Shown here piece after piece: positions 1 to 13,348 of a stretch of DNA of 64,000 nucleotides. The stretch is from Sipunculus nudus. Lineage: Eukaryota; Annelida; Sipuncula; Golfingiida; Sipunculidae. The stretch covers positions 14,201,839 to 14,265,838 of the forward strand of contig CM049316.1 of the NCBI GenBank assembly GCA_026874595.1, read 5' to 3'. Every line of letters starts with the position of its first letter. Positions within the stretch are counted from its first letter, which is position 1. The notes under the pieces are model-generated. The model ran no database searches and was not told where the DNA came from. It saw only the letters and a list, made by a program, of their open reading frames with translations. A program made the translations under genes and the position numbers.

Positions 1-1150
1 GGAATTATGTTTAATCATTAATGGAACTCACTCTGTTTATTGAACATCATTATAGTGCATTTGGCAAGTCAACATCTGTCAATCAAAAATCGTTAATTAA
101 CTAAGAAATCTGAAAGATAAACGAATTACATATTGAATTATATATTTAAGTTTAAATAAGTGACTCATATCCTGTATAAAATACTGAGCCTGACTAGAGT
201 CCAAACTGCCATTCCGAGGAAAAGACAGCTCGTTAGGTTGTTTTATGTAATCTAATTAGAGAGAATAATATGATCTTAATTAGCACATCATATTAGTGCG
301 TACATTCCCATCAAATATGAATTCGAACCACAGCTGAGGACTTGTCAGAATTAAATTTAATTATTCATGAACTGTTTATGGGAGACATTTTTGGCACTTT
401 TTATAGGAGAGTCGTACAAACGTCGAACATTACGTTATATCGTTCAGTTACTAAAGAGAGTGAAAGTTAAAATGAACTTCATGTCTACCTATATATTAAA
501 GAGTATACCTATGCTTCATATACAAAATAATGTACCACGAAGACATATATGCTGTCTTGTCATCTTAATGAATTTGTCGTGTATGGTGTATGAATAAAAC
601 ATTCATTAAAATCCTTGCGAAAAAAAGCTCGTGGCAGAAGATCTGAGAGTTCACATTATAGAGCTGATAACTGTCACTATTCCGAGGTATAAAATATTAT
701 AATAATTTTCAGTAATCTAATAATTAGCTCAGATGATGTGCTTTACTTTCAATTATGACATCAAATTGATGAGAAAATTCCCGATAAATATAAATCATAA
801 GCCTGATAATTAGACAAACGGCGATGGCATAATAGGAGTTACGTTTAATAATTAATCACGTTGATCGGACACAGTAAGGAAAAGCCGTACAGCCGTTAAG
901 TAACCATGACTTATCCTGATACAGAACGATATTTTTCTATTAAGAATATTCTCTCTACATTAACATTAAATGCATCTGCTTAAAAGATCTTGCCTCGCAT
1001 ACTAATTAAGGCCAAGAAAGGACATTCTTTGTAATAATTTGGAATATAGCCGATAGATGGCACTGTGCCGCATGATAATGATGACGATTTACGTGCGCTA
1101 TTAATCAGGTATGCTGTGTCAAAATAACGCTGAAACATTTTACACACATG

Positions 1151-1152
<2 letters not shown>
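1..1152. other. AT-rich non-coding stretch
   Basis: I see no gene here. The longest open frame (367-597, 76 codons) has no recognisable domain, signal peptide or codon pattern and is best read as chance. No RNA gene or repeat boundary was recognised. Confidence 0.5.

Positions 1153-1193
<41 letters not shown>
1153..1193. repeat. (CT)n microsatellite
   Basis: About twenty perfect CT dinucleotides. The Arg-Glu string read from the other strand (ORF 980-1234) is a translation of this repeat and not a gene. Confidence 0.95.
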
Positions 1194-1198
<5 letters not shown>

Positions 1199-1338
1199 TT
1201 CCAGATCACGGAAAAGGTTAATTAATGATTTCATCTGATTTGATCCCCTTTTCGGAATTAAATTTCCTAGCTTTTCCCCTGAGGACAGTTAAATAGCTTG
1301 AAACTGGTAACATTTTTATTTTAAAACATGTACTTTCG

Positions 1339-1355
1339 CCCCCCCCCCCCCCCCC
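1339..1355. repeat. poly(C) run, 17 nt
   Basis: Uninterrupted C run. Similar C or G runs recur at 13.14, 15.22, 22.12, 34.23, 38.19, 44.68, 46.72 and 54.52 kb, so long C/G homopolymers are a general trait of this genome region. Confidence 0.9.
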
Positions 1356-3679
1356 TGTAAGCAATAACTTACACGGAAAGATTCTATTATCAACGCTCTA
1401 TTTTTCAACCCCTAGCTATTATAATCAGTCATGTTACAACCATGACCTTTAAGATTGGCTTGAACCCTTGCCCTCATATTCTAAAACATGTACTTGAAGT
1501 ATTACAGTTTCGGTTTAATCTGGTCGCTATAAGCATCAAGTTCTTGTACAATTAGCCTTAAACACTATATCAAAACGATCCAAGCCGCTTTTAATGAAAA
1601 AAAATATGACGGACTCCCTTGGATTATCCTGTATGTGTATGTTTTATTGATTGATATTGCATTTTGGAACCATATCTGGGTCCTTGGTGTTGAAACCTGT
1701 ACTCCGGGTTTAATGTGCTGGGATGAGGCCCGATTGTATGAGGTAGGTCACGCGTACAGATCTAAAGATACGGCCTGGGTCCCCTGAGACACGCCATAGG
1801 TTTTCCACTCCATCTATTTACTACACTCTGATCAGCGGGACCCCGACTGACGGTTAATGGTTCCAAACTTTATAATTCTGTTGAGAGTCTGCAAGGTGAG
1901 GCCATATCTGACATTAATCAATCAACATCCGATACCCATGCAAAATGGAGGTTAATTACTTCATTCCACAGGTTAGTCCTATACATGATATGAAATTATG
2001 GAATATAATTATCTGTGGAATATTGTGATCCCTATTGTAATCCTTTTATCAGTTTCTTTCTAATTTCATGATAAAAAGGTCAGTTTCATTGGAGGATATC
2101 GCCAAGGTTAAAGATACATTTTCTAGGCTTGCTAGTATTATGAACAATATTGGCATATTAAGCTGATTAAGTTCCGAGCAGTAATATGCACACATGGACA
2201 CTAGTAGAACACAGATATTCATAGATAAATACTTCCTAGGCGTTACAAATAATGTAATGTTTTTATTTAACAATTTATTATCTGCGAATTTATCTTTAAA
2301 CTTGCCGGTAATATTTATACGCGAGAGGTCCATCAAATTGAGATGACTTCAGATGGTTTGGATATTAGCAAATAATGTCACTTAACTACTGCTACAGATT
2401 TCCATAGGGAAAAAGAAAACACTGATCCTAGTTTTCTGATATATATATACCTGCCAGTGTGCCTAAGAGTCGGCCACAAAATACACAGATGGCTCTGGAC
2501 ATAACTTTTGATATTGATCCTGATATGAACAAGATTTTTTTACCTAAAAAAACTATTCTATAAGCCTAATTATGGAAAATATTTAAGTTGGTTTAAAGGG
2601 GGCTTTTGGGGGAGGAAAACTGAAAGTTTCAACTACTCACATTGCAGAGAGGAAGGATAGACAAGTGAATAATTCCAATTTAAATATAATGTTATACAAG
2701 GTCCACAGATTTTACTATCATCCAGCTTCGTCTAGATATTGGTTGGGTGGTGATCTAAGGCTTGACAGGTTGTACTAACAGGCCCTCCATGTATGACGAT
2801 GATAGTATTGAATTTTTATGGATCCATCATCAAGTGTGACTGTCACCGTGTCACGGGACACGCCGGGACTTGTCGCAGAGGCACCAGAGATGGCGACGCC
2901 TGCCAGTAAGATTATTTACATATACTACACGATTTGATGCTGAAAAGCTTTTTAAACCAAGCAAATAGTCCACCATAGGGTCCAAAGAACTTCTGCATAA
3001 TAAAGGTTTTCCTTTTGATGTTCTCTCAACCCGAGATATGGGATATGCTCTGTCCATTATTCGTTCATCAACCCAGAAAAACCAGAAAGAAGGTGATGAA
3101 CTTTTCAGGAAATTAAGAATTGAATTTTTGCCTTGTGGCTGGCAGAATTTAGGTCACCGTAAACTATTTGCAGATTTCCAAGAGATTTCTCAAATGGTCT
3201 ATAATAAGTATTGCTTTATCGTAGAGGGATGTAAAATATAGCTCAGATTACTTAAATCAGCTGAGTTTTAATCTGTTACTTGGTTTTTCGTTACAATAAA
3301 ATTAAAATGTCAAATATTAACGCCTGCATGAATAACCCTCAAAAATAACTTTTCAATATTTATTAATTATTTTTAGTATCATTGAATAACGTTGGACTAG
3401 TTTAGACAAACAAACAAAATTTATTGTGAAAAAAAGGTTGATACGCCTCCACATGTTACTACATGTCATCATGCATAATTTATATGTCATTTATATGCAC
3501 ACTTACATTCTTGACAAGCGGCTTTTTGTGGTGATAAGATCTCCAACACAAGCATATACTCATACAATTTAAGCAATAAGTCCATATCCATGGCTGATCC
3601 GTCCATATTTGCTCTGTTAAATCATCTAACGCTGTGTACAGCATTTAACATCATATATTTTTTTGTACATATGTGATGC
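1356..3679. other. non-coding stretch
   Basis: Only short open frames occur (2049-2336 minus, 2851-3057 minus, 3038-3241 plus), none with a recognisable motif. The frame at 3038-3241 has fairly protein-like composition, but there is no splice or homology support visible by eye. Confidence 0.45.
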
Positions 3680-3753
3680 TGAGGGAGAGAGGGAGAGAAA
3701 GAGGGGGAGAGAGAGGGAGAGAGAGAGAGAGAGGGGGGGGGGGAGGGAGAGAG
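3680..3753. repeat. GA/GGGA-rich simple repeat
   Basis: Purine-only tract of GAGA and GGGAGA units with an internal G run near 3733-3743. It is a polypurine strand able in principle to form triplex DNA; no gene is associated. Confidence 0.9.
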
Positions 3754-4269
3754 TACTGATTTATATTAACCCTTTTTTTCTCGAAACACAGACTAAATTT
3801 TCATGTAAATTTCATTGCCTATAAATAACATACTTTCCCTTAAACAAATTATCATTGCTTTAATATAAACTCGAATTCACCAGCAGTTTAAAAGTGTCAT
3901 ATTTATGCAGAAACTTCCACAAAATCGTAAAATCATAGTAAATTTTTTTAAAAAGATGATATATCTGATGACACTCCTGATACTTGGTCGAGCCCGATGA
4001 ACTTTTCCTTCAAAATGATTTGTGATTACAAGTTCTACAGAGATAATAAGCTTTACTTTGATTACCAGAAAACAGCTTTGATTGTTGGTAAGATTTCTCT
4101 TCAGCTGATTAAAGAAAAGCTATCATCAACGGGAATTACTTTCGTTTTCAATAAATACGGAGTATTTTCGCAAGAGAATTTCTTTATTTTTTTGTGCCAG
4201 GGAGTGCAAACACATATCAAATATCTTCTGGAGTTTACTAGAAGAGTTTCATTTTTCTTCATTAAATGA

Positions 4270-4500
4270 TTATGTGATGAAGTTAACTTTCACTCGGTAG
4301 GATTTCTGTAATTCTTTGTTTCCGTGACTCCAGCAGACGACGCTCATATTGCGGTCCCTCGTGTATACTAACAAGTCGATGAGATAATTAAGACGAAAAA
4401 GCGACCGGGTGTTAATCGTGCCCACAGTGACAAAGCAACTCACGACAAGTCTTGGTGTAAATCTGTCGCTTTGAATTACCGTATCATATATTACATTCAT
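4270..4500 (-). pseudogene. possible relic of a LINE endonuclease N-terminus
   Basis: The minus-strand frame of 76 codons contains VGTINTRSL followed about 20 residues later by MSVVC. This resembles the start of apurinic-endonuclease domains of non-LTR retrotransposons, where a G-T-x-N-x-R-S-L motif (the catalytic Asn) is followed by a hydrophobic strand. The expected QE(H/T) catalytic pair after the second strand is absent: the frame reads WSHGNKEL instead. No reverse transcriptase is visible nearby. The similarity is short and judged by eye, so it could be chance. Confidence 0.22.
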
Positions 4501-5172
4501 GTGAATATAATCTGCAGAATAACTATTTGAATGACTCTGGGTTCCTTACGGTAGCCTCCGGTGTCTTTTGTGATAGTTTACGGTAACGGCTGAAATTCAT
4601 CGTCAGTGGTACGCAGCCTCGTATGACGGAGTGTCCCAAGGGACAGCGGGCATTGTCAGTGTGAGGCCACAAAGGCCGCAAACTAACACCGACTGTGTGT
4701 CTGAGAACGTCATAAGAAGCCGGCGTCTGTTGTCAGATTGTCTGCGAAACATGTTTACTCCTGGGTAAATGTTGCATGAGTGAACTCAACATATTCACAA
4801 ATCGTTTATCCATTCTGCGGGGCGTCCGGTCCCCCCTCGCTTGTAATTCATCATAAGCCACCATGTAGTTTAATAATTATATAATTGTTGATGGCGCCAT
4901 TGCCTTTCTGGTCATGTTTACACACAGACCACTAGTGTCAGTTGTGATCACCACGACTCAGCTGTCCGTGAAACATAATGGTGAAACATAATGCGTATAT
5001 AACGACAGAAAATGAAGAAGAGAAGAATGAAGGAAATTTGCGTATATCCATCTATGATTTGCAGAGATCGTCATCCCCAGAGTTCGGGTTCTACTTGGAA
5101 GATAGTCATAGCAAAAGGAAAGAATGGAATGACTGATATTCTATTTAGACGCACACGTTTATCTACTCTCCG
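4501..5172. other. non-coding stretch
   Basis: No open frame of note and no repeat recognised. Base composition is more balanced (less AT-rich) than the flanks between about 4550 and 4860, but no coding or RNA signal was found. Confidence 0.45.
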
Positions 5173-5612
5173 TGAATGAATGAGTGAATGAATGAAAGAA
5201 TGAATGAAAGATAAGTATGAAAGAAAGAGGAGGTGTGCATCATAAATGCGAAAGACAGTCCTTTCCTTGATTGATTTTCAATCGGTTGGATGGGATGGGT
5301 GGATGGATGAATGAATGGAAGGGATGAATGGATGGATGGATGGATGGGATGGATGGATTGATGGAATGGATGGATGGATGGATAGGTGGGTGCGTGGATG
5401 GATGGATGGATGGATGGATGGATCGATGGATGGGTAGGTACATGGGATGGATGGACGGATGGAATGATGGGTGGATGGATGGATGGTTGGATGGATGGAT
5501 GTATGGATGGATTTATGGATAGATGGATCGATGGATAGATGGACGGATGGGTGGGTGGATGGATGAGTAAAGACATAAAATGAATGGATGAGTAAAGACA
5601 ATTATTGAATGA
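5173..5612. repeat. GAAT/GGAT tetranucleotide array
   Basis: A short GAAT-type stretch (about 5173-5215) is followed, after about 70 bp of unique sequence, by a long imperfect GGAT array (about 5284-5570). A short duplicated block containing GGATGAGTAAAGACA lies at its right edge (about 5561-5600). All the long frames here, including the Ile-His-Pro-Ser protein of 137 codons on the minus strand, are translations of the repeat in its three phases and are not genes. Confidence 0.95.
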
Positions 5613-6897
5613 GTAGTGAACATGTAGATGGATATTTTATTACTATTTTCCAAGGTAACTTTTTGATGGAAATAGGAAAGGGAGGACTGTAAAAACGTTA
5701 AAACTTTTAAAACGTGAGGATTTGGCAATGTTTGGTATTCAAAAATGAAAAGTTATGTGAATTTACGTGTATATGATGTATTGAAGCATATGAGCACATA
5801 AAAGATATGTATATCCATACATCTACATGAATATGGGCAAATGAATTCACAGTTATACTTTTACCTTGGAAGTTGATTACTTAAGAAGTAAAAGCGCTCG
5901 GTATACATGATTATATAACCATAATGATTTGAGATAAAGTAAAACGAATTATGTCACGCTTTCTAGGTGTAATGCCTCAGAAATTACGGAAAATTGACAC
6001 TCGATACAAAAATAAAAGCAATGTGCTTGGAAGACCGTGCTTCTTAGCTGTCTAAAGTTTCCAGTCATAAGGCTGTGACACTCTGTGAGTTACCAGTTCT
6101 AATTGGAAGGCAGATTACCCACAATTCGATAGGACTCAGACTAGATCACCTACGACGAATCTTGGTCGGGGTGTGGTCGGACTTCTTTAATCATCCTGCA
6201 GGTAAATACAGTGATAACGGGCTTTGTCTTCCGCTGGTCTAATTGAATACCTAGAATTTCTATTAATACCAGGCATTACCTACATTTCAGCCCCTTGTCC
6301 ACTAATTACTGAAACCTGCCTTGTGATACGTGGGATTTCAGAAGGCAATCTTTAATTAGTAAGGAAGATAATAGGCCAAGATGAGTGTATGCATGATCCC
6401 GGATGCAGCGTGCATGACTCTGATCATGAAATTAGTCAGATTGAGGGTGAGAGAACTGAAGGCGAAATGGATGGAACATTGTATCCAGAGTGTAAAGGGA
6501 GACTAAAACAGTTTTCTTTTTTCAATTACATCTATGGCGTAACTTACGACTTGTCTTCGTTTGGGTGATGCTATGTCTTCTTCGTTCTTGAAAGGCTATT
6601 GCAGTGACCATTTGCAGGCTTGCTTCAGTTTATTGAAGTCTTGTAGACAAGGGTCTTGCGTAGAATTAGTATGACCCGCGGGAAACACCCCGACTTCCGG
6701 TGCTATCAGCAGTAAAAGCTTGCACAGTGGGAAACGCAACGAGAGCCAATTTGTATCTTAATCCACAGACAGCTCCAGATATGGGCACAAACTTACGGCT
6801 TAAATAACCAGAGGAGAAGAGCTACAGTCTCCAACACAAAGGAAACTGCAGGCTGTGAAATCAAAGTGTTACAATGTTCAAGGACCTTATTTGAAGA

Positions 6898-6898
<1 letters not shown>
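5613..6898. other. non-coding stretch
   Basis: No gene is visible. The segment from about 6050 to 6450 is less AT-rich and has few simple repeats, so it could include conserved non-coding DNA, but sequence alone does not show this. Confidence 0.4.

Positions 6899-6938
<40 letters not shown>
6899..6938. repeat. (CT)n microsatellite
   Basis: Near-perfect CT dinucleotides with one CCC interruption. Confidence 0.95.
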
Positions 6939-6942
<4 letters not shown>

Positions 6943-7206
6943 GAACATTTCATATATCACTCCTATATATTTTGTTTTACCTGAATTAAGAGAATTTACA
7001 AGAATGTTAAAGTGTGTCTCTAGCTCTTTAGAGATAATTTATGTTTTACATGCAATCGAAAACAAATTTTCTTTGATACCAATGAAAATCTCGAAATTGG
7101 TTCAGCGTTGAAGACTTAATTGATGGTAACAAAGTAAGAAAATTGGATAATTTTTATAAATGTACGTACCAATCATTAGCCTCCGTTCTCTAATACAAAT
7201 TCCTTT

Positions 7207-7535
7207 ATCATCATCATCATCATCAACATCATAGTAATATGACTATTATTATTATTATTATTTTTATCATTATTATTAATATTATTATTATTATTATTAT
7301 GTTTATTATTTTGTTTATTATGCTTATTATGCTTATTATGTTTATTATTAATATGTTAATTATGTTTATTATTATTATTATGTTTTTTATTATGTTTATT
7401 TTTGTTTTGTAATTATTTTTATTATGTTTATTATTATGTTTATTTTTGTTATTGTTATAATTATTATAAATATTATTATTATTATATTTATTATCATTAT
7501 TATTACTATTATAATTATTATTACTATTATCGCTA
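7207..7535. repeat. ATC and ATT trinucleotide tract
   Basis: A short ATC run (7207-7226) precedes about 290 bp of degenerate ATT repeats, in which a nine-base TTATTATGT-like variant is itself amplified around 7300-7440. No coding content. Confidence 0.9.
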
Positions 7536-8940
7536 GTAAAAGCCGTATAAAAATGACAAATTCCCTGTCCCCTGGGTGGTGTCTACGGTGATAATTATTC
7601 TACACGTTCTGTTCAATGCCGTTAACAGTCATTAACCTATATCAATGCCGATATTATCAAGACCCGATGCGATTAATTAAGCCTACATAGACAAATCTTG
7701 CGTGGGCACCCAGAAAGATTTTCATCTGTACCGAGACCTCCATAAAGCTATCTCAAACATAATATCGTATCAAATACATTTAAACCGGTATCAATTATTA
7801 ACTACTATTAATATTTGTGACAGTTTGACATTGGAAATAAAATAAGTCAAGCCGTACTGTCAATTTGTTGTTGATCATTGTATCTGGACGAGACAGACGT
7901 ATTTTAAAAAATGATTATCTGATAAACAGGTATCGTTAAAAGTGAAATTCCTAGAAATATGACTATATCTTATCAGGTACATTGTTGGTCCAACGCTTAC
8001 TAGTTTAACAGATTATCACTAGAATAAGTCCTGCATAAATTGTTGTTTGAGTCAATCAGCTGCAGCTTTGACCAGGATAAAACATGTTTACAGAAATGAT
8101 TTTTTTAAGTTTATTTATTACTTTGTTCGCGAGTGCTCTGTGACATGATGATGTTTACCTTCAGGAAATTCTGAGCTCAGCAGATATGTCATGTCTGCGT
8201 AAAGCAGGACACGAATAACACACCTTCACCTTCAGCGAGCAAAATTTGATCTTGCGGTTTTAATCCAAAATCTAGGTCACTCAAGAGATGGATTAAATGT
8301 AAATGTCCGACTATTAAAGAATATTTGTCAGGTAATGTGAAAAAATTGACATGTTTTACCCAATCCTCCCAATATAATGAAATGGAAAGCTCACATAATG
8401 CACTGTCAAGGCTCCATTGCAGTGTCTGTCAGTCAATTACAGTGAGTTTGAAAAGGCTTCCTAGCTCAATATGCGTATATTGTAGGTACAGCTTCAATCC
8501 TCCTTATTTCCTCGCTCCACAATCGAAAGAATGATCTACAATAGTATACACCATTGGCAAGTCTGTATTTGTAAAGATATACAATGATACTAAGTAAAAT
8601 ATATCAAAGATGGAAACAAGGAAATGCCAATGACATTTTAATTATAGGAACGCTTGGTACTGTCTCCTAAGTTAGAATAAAGGTATTGATATCAGAAATA
8701 TAATATAATTATATAAAAAATTGGGCAACAGGATAATAAAAAAATATTCAGAAGTCCTTTAGTTTAGTTATTCTCAAAACAACGCCGTAACTGTACAGCC
8801 GGGTCCTACCTACTACCGGTAGTTCTTCTTTTGTTATGTAAACACAACAGTTGTAATATAAATACCTTTACCTTTGTAAGTGACCTCTCAATAAATCAAC
8901 ACTAACAGCAATCAAAATGCAGACCAACGAATAATAAAAA
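7536..8940. other. non-coding stretch
   Basis: AT-rich DNA without a credible gene. The 69-codon frame at 8325-8534 has no recognisable feature. Confidence 0.45.
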
Positions 8941-9056
8941 TAATATTAATAATAATGATTATAATATATATATATTATCGATTTATATTATATTATATTA
9001 TATTATATTATATTATATTATATTATATTATATTATATTATATTATATTAATCGAT
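8941..9056. repeat. AT-rich pentanucleotide (TATTA)n array
   Basis: After a short AATAAT stretch, the TATTA pentamer repeats from about 8984 to 9050. An ATCGAT hexamer bounds each side (8977-8982 and 9051-9056). Confidence 0.85.
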
Positions 9057-9833
9057 TATACCGATGGTATGTCGTTTTCTTTAATAATCGATCAAATCAT
9101 TTGCAATAAATCCCGTTAAAACATTCCTATTCTGTCAGGAATATACGAAAGACAGGGCACAAACCAGCGAACGAATTAAAACTTAACCTTGTGCAACGAA
9201 TAAGTGTCAACAACCTGGCCATTACCTTGACGTTACAGCGTGATGTGTACAAGTGAGACTGAATTTACTCTGTCAATATTGTAGGCAAGTAAAAATTAGA
9301 AAGTTTTTCACGGTGATGTATATGGTACATAAAATAAATGATTAAGGTTTTTTAAATGTTTAAATTGCTATTGAAAATCCGCATTCCATCAGTGTCGTTA
9401 GCGTACTGGTTTGTAAACCGTCATACCTGCAGACACATTTATTCAATCCATCAATATGCTTAATCCTGTAGATAATAATATCCATATCTTCCATACACAC
9501 TGAAATTTAATTATAAAATCTATATAAAAACTACAAGTTCATTTGAGAGAACTTTGAACACAGAGAAAGAGAGAGGAGAGCGATACCATTTTACTTAATA
9601 ACACAGTAACGGGTTATTGTTAATTTATTCATTTTATTCATTTATTCATTCATTCTTTCATTCATTTATTTATGTGATTGGAATGTTTCGGCTGGTTTGG
9701 CATAGAGAAGGATTATATTTCCTAAAAGGAGCTAGGAATTTAAAATATTTTCTCATATAACATATGTTTATAATTAATATAATTACAGAATGTTTAAGAA
9801 AATACGTGTATTTCTTCAGGAAAAATCTATGGT

Positions 9834-9845
<12 letters not shown>
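9057..9845. other. non-coding stretch
   Basis: Nothing recognised apart from a short ATTC-type repeat near 9627-9672. Confidence 0.45.

Positions 9846-9890
<45 letters not shown>
9846..9890. repeat. (TA)n microsatellite
   Basis: About 22 AT dinucleotides. The 73-codon frame across it (9790-10011) is driven by the repeat. Confidence 0.95.
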
Positions 9891-9892
<2 letters not shown>

Positions 9893-12800
9893 TGGTGTGC
9901 TATATACGCTCCTTTGGTTTGTCTGTAGTCCTCCGGGCGTTCAGACGTGCTGGTGAATCAATTACTTCTTCCTGTTTTTCTTTAACCCGCGGCTGGACTG
10001 GGTACATGTAATGCCACTATACACTGGCCTCCCATTAAAAATTCATGGCCATAAACCAGAAGCTCATAGCCGTAAGATACAAACGTCAGTTGAGACTTTG
10101 CTACCTAAAAAATACAGGAACTATATCGATTTATAACATGATGACGTGTTATGTCATATCATAAATGTCTTAGGCTTTTATCTGGCTCAATAAATCACGA
10201 AAATAGAGTCTTTCATTATGGAATTATGCTTGCGTTAAAATTATCACGCTGTTTCTTTAATTATGCAATAGGTGTGTTTATAAAGTAAGCAATAAATTTA
10301 AGGTATGTAACTTGCAAATAACCATTAATGATTGTACCTCTGATGATTCAGATACGGCAGATCAATGTTCATTGATGACTGAAGATAAATTTTATCCATC
10401 AATGAATATTATATAATAAAGTTACTATATTGGTCTCAGTGCAATAACATTAAAGAAAGTATTTCAAGAGGAAGCAAATAGCAGCTCAGCTGTTTTTTTT
10501 TAATATCATGTGCTTGTTCTTTATTTATTTTTTTAGTTTGTTAGATGTTTTTTGTTAAGTTATTTGTTCAATAATTGTGTTTTATATTCATAATATCACC
10601 GGATTCACCTTTTCATAAGTATATTGGAAAGTAAATGACCTTATAGTACCCCATTAATAAAAAAACGATAATTTTAGGTTTTACAGACGATGTTGCTACC
10701 TTAATCCGGAAGGTGTTTCTTTTCCATACCAAATCCTTTATTATACAATTTTTCTGTAATCATATTACAGAAAACTTAATATATTATATTATATTATCCC
10801 TTTTTAAATAATTACCATAAACCCAATTACAGAAACTACATGGAAGAAATTAAGAATATCCTAGAATCTGGAAATTTCAATCTGTCAAGTACATCCGAAT
10901 TAGTTCTTGTATATGGGTTAATTTAATTTGTGAAAATACAGTCAGTTAAGTTATAAGTGCCAATATGAAGCGAGTTGGTTTCTCAATGGTCTGCGGAGGG
11001 CGGGACCTGCTCGCTTAATAAATTGATAATTTAAAGGGGAAAAAAATTGTTGCTAATTTTTATGTTAAATTTAGTGTAAACATAATTTACGCTCCCTGTT
11101 GTTCGCAAATGGTGCGTATTAATAATTAATTTTGCGGATGAAAACATTAACCTTTATCTAAATGGCAAATCGTTTCTTTCATTTGCTTTTTTCTTACCAT
11201 TTAGTATTTCCTCTTTTATTTTTAAATGTTTAATATTTTAAAATACCAGTTACATACCGATGTGGTTACCATAGTAATTGTGAAACTGTAATGAGTTATA
11301 TAGGGCTTGAAATATCCGTAATGACCATTCTGGGAATTGCAACTAATATCCAATGTTTTGAAAGTACATTACTATTAATATACTTCAAAGAAGCACGATA
11401 TTTCAAACCATATTAAGAGGTACTGTATATTACATTATTGTATTAAGCTACTGTGTCGTCGTGGGGTGGCTTTCGTCCAAACAATAACATATTAGATTGC
11501 CGCGAATCTATAGAGATTATTTGGCTCACAGTACCGATATGGGATATCTCATTAGGCAAATCAACAGTTGGTTGAGCAGTTTTTTTGGACTTGTCGATAA
11601 TGATATGGGTTGGTCATGTTTTCCAATAGCAGGAAATTCTAACATATTATTGCTGCATGCTATTCCTCAAACGAGTGAAACCACCGAATAGTTTTTTTTC
11701 CTGATAAGTATTCTTAACATGCAATTAATACTTGCGAAGTTAACACAAGCATGCGTCATAGAATAAAATTGATTTTTAACATAAGAAAATCTAGCTTGAT
11801 TGCATGTGCATAGCGGGATTTTGCTCGTTTACTTTCGGTCCAGTTTAAGGTGTACATTGCCGTGTTTTCACGGTAAAGCTGTAGGATGATTACCAGTTCA
11901 TGCACACTTCATTTATACATATGCACTTGTATGTGTGTATCCTATTAAATGTAATATGGACGTATAAATTATGAAGGCGTTATAACTGGGCATTATATCA
12001 GTCTAAGGGGTTCAAAACCATCTTCTTCGTCTATGTTTCCCAGTCTCGTCGCACTATTTCCGCTATAGAATTTCCATATAAATAAGATAAACCGTGCTCG
12101 ATAAGCTCCATAATAACAAAGGCAAGTGAAAAAGAAGAGAGGAGAGGGATCTGTGGTGGTGCTTATCACTCGTCCGACAAAAATGGACAACAAAAAGTAG
12201 CTGAGCTGGCCGGCATCAGTTGCTAGCTCGACTGATTGAAAGTTGTTCCAGCAACAACGATCAGTCCATCCCCTTCAGAAATGCCGTCATCTGCCATTGT
12301 TACCGTAAGCCGGAGATGAAACTTCAAAGTGACAGCGTGACTCGGCTAGGTAAGATCTTCTTTGAAACCTGATTGTAGGTTACTGCAACAACTTCTCTCT
12401 AATATCTTGGCAAAACAGGTTTCTTATCATACGTGTTTTAATATCCCAGCGTTGTAACCATTGACAATGACTGAGCCTTTTGGGTTACTAATATAATAAA
12501 TTAACGGCATTAGTGAGGTCATCTTTAATTCTATACAGGGTTAACAAATGTATTTTCAGTGGAGCAAATTGTTAAAATACACATAAGTATACAATTAAGA
12601 TTAAAACTAAAATTTTGTTGTCATCCTTGCCTCATTCCGCACAATAAACTTATGGAACAGTACCAGTTTGGTTAGAATTAGCCAAAAGAACTAGATATAT
12701 TTAAGAGTATAAGCCTGACAAAACCTCTAGCATATGTGACTGTTTAAACCTTCCTTTTTTAAAAAATCATGCCTGATGCATTATAGGTTTATACGCACCC

Positions 12801-13138
12801 TGATACAACAACTCAAAGGTTATTTGTTCATATTTATAATTACAGCGCCTTTTCATAATGCGGCATTGAACATGGCTCTATACTTGTTATTCTTTTTTGC
12901 ACATATTTGGTCAAGCTGTACAATAACGTTTTTGTAGGGCGTTGGTCGAAAGATGAATTTTTGCCGACAGAAATAATATTTTTTTTTCATATTGCTCTTC
13001 ATTTCTTACCCGACATAAACGTTTTTCTATTTTCGATATTTATCAGTCTTCCTGGACTCAGCAAGTTTGCAGACCTTTGTCAAAAGAAAATCTCTTAGAG
13101 TCCACAAGGAAGCACTCAGTCGATCAGCTATAGCATAT
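9891..13138. other. long non-coding stretch
   Basis: About 3.2 kb without a convincing gene. The frames at 11497-11691, 11993-12193 and 12907-13098 are short, lack recognisable motifs and have no credible start context. No repeat family seen elsewhere in the window was recognised here. Confidence 0.4.
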
Positions 13139-13175
<37 letters not shown>

Positions 13176-13255
13176 TATGAATATATACATACCGATATAT
13201 ATATATATCCAAACACATATCATGGCCGGTCATAAACTGTTGTGGGCATTATTTT

Positions 13256-13315
<60 letters not shown>

Positions 13316-13348
13316 TATTCATATATATATATAAATGTGTGTGTGTGT
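13139..13348. repeat. compound C-run, (CT)n, (TA)n, (GT)n repeats
   Basis: A C run (about 13139-13149) leads into CT repeats (to 13174). TA tracts follow (about 13195-13210 and 13259-13312), then a short GT run near 13338-13348. The Arg-Glu frame on the minus strand (13027-13233) is repeat-derived. Confidence 0.92.

Noticed and set aside
5163-5728. Ile-His-Pro-Ser-rich proteins of up to 137 residues on the minus strand and Met-Asp-Gly-Trp frames on the plus strand
   Set aside because: They are translations of a GGAT tetranucleotide array; three minus-strand phases give the same pattern.
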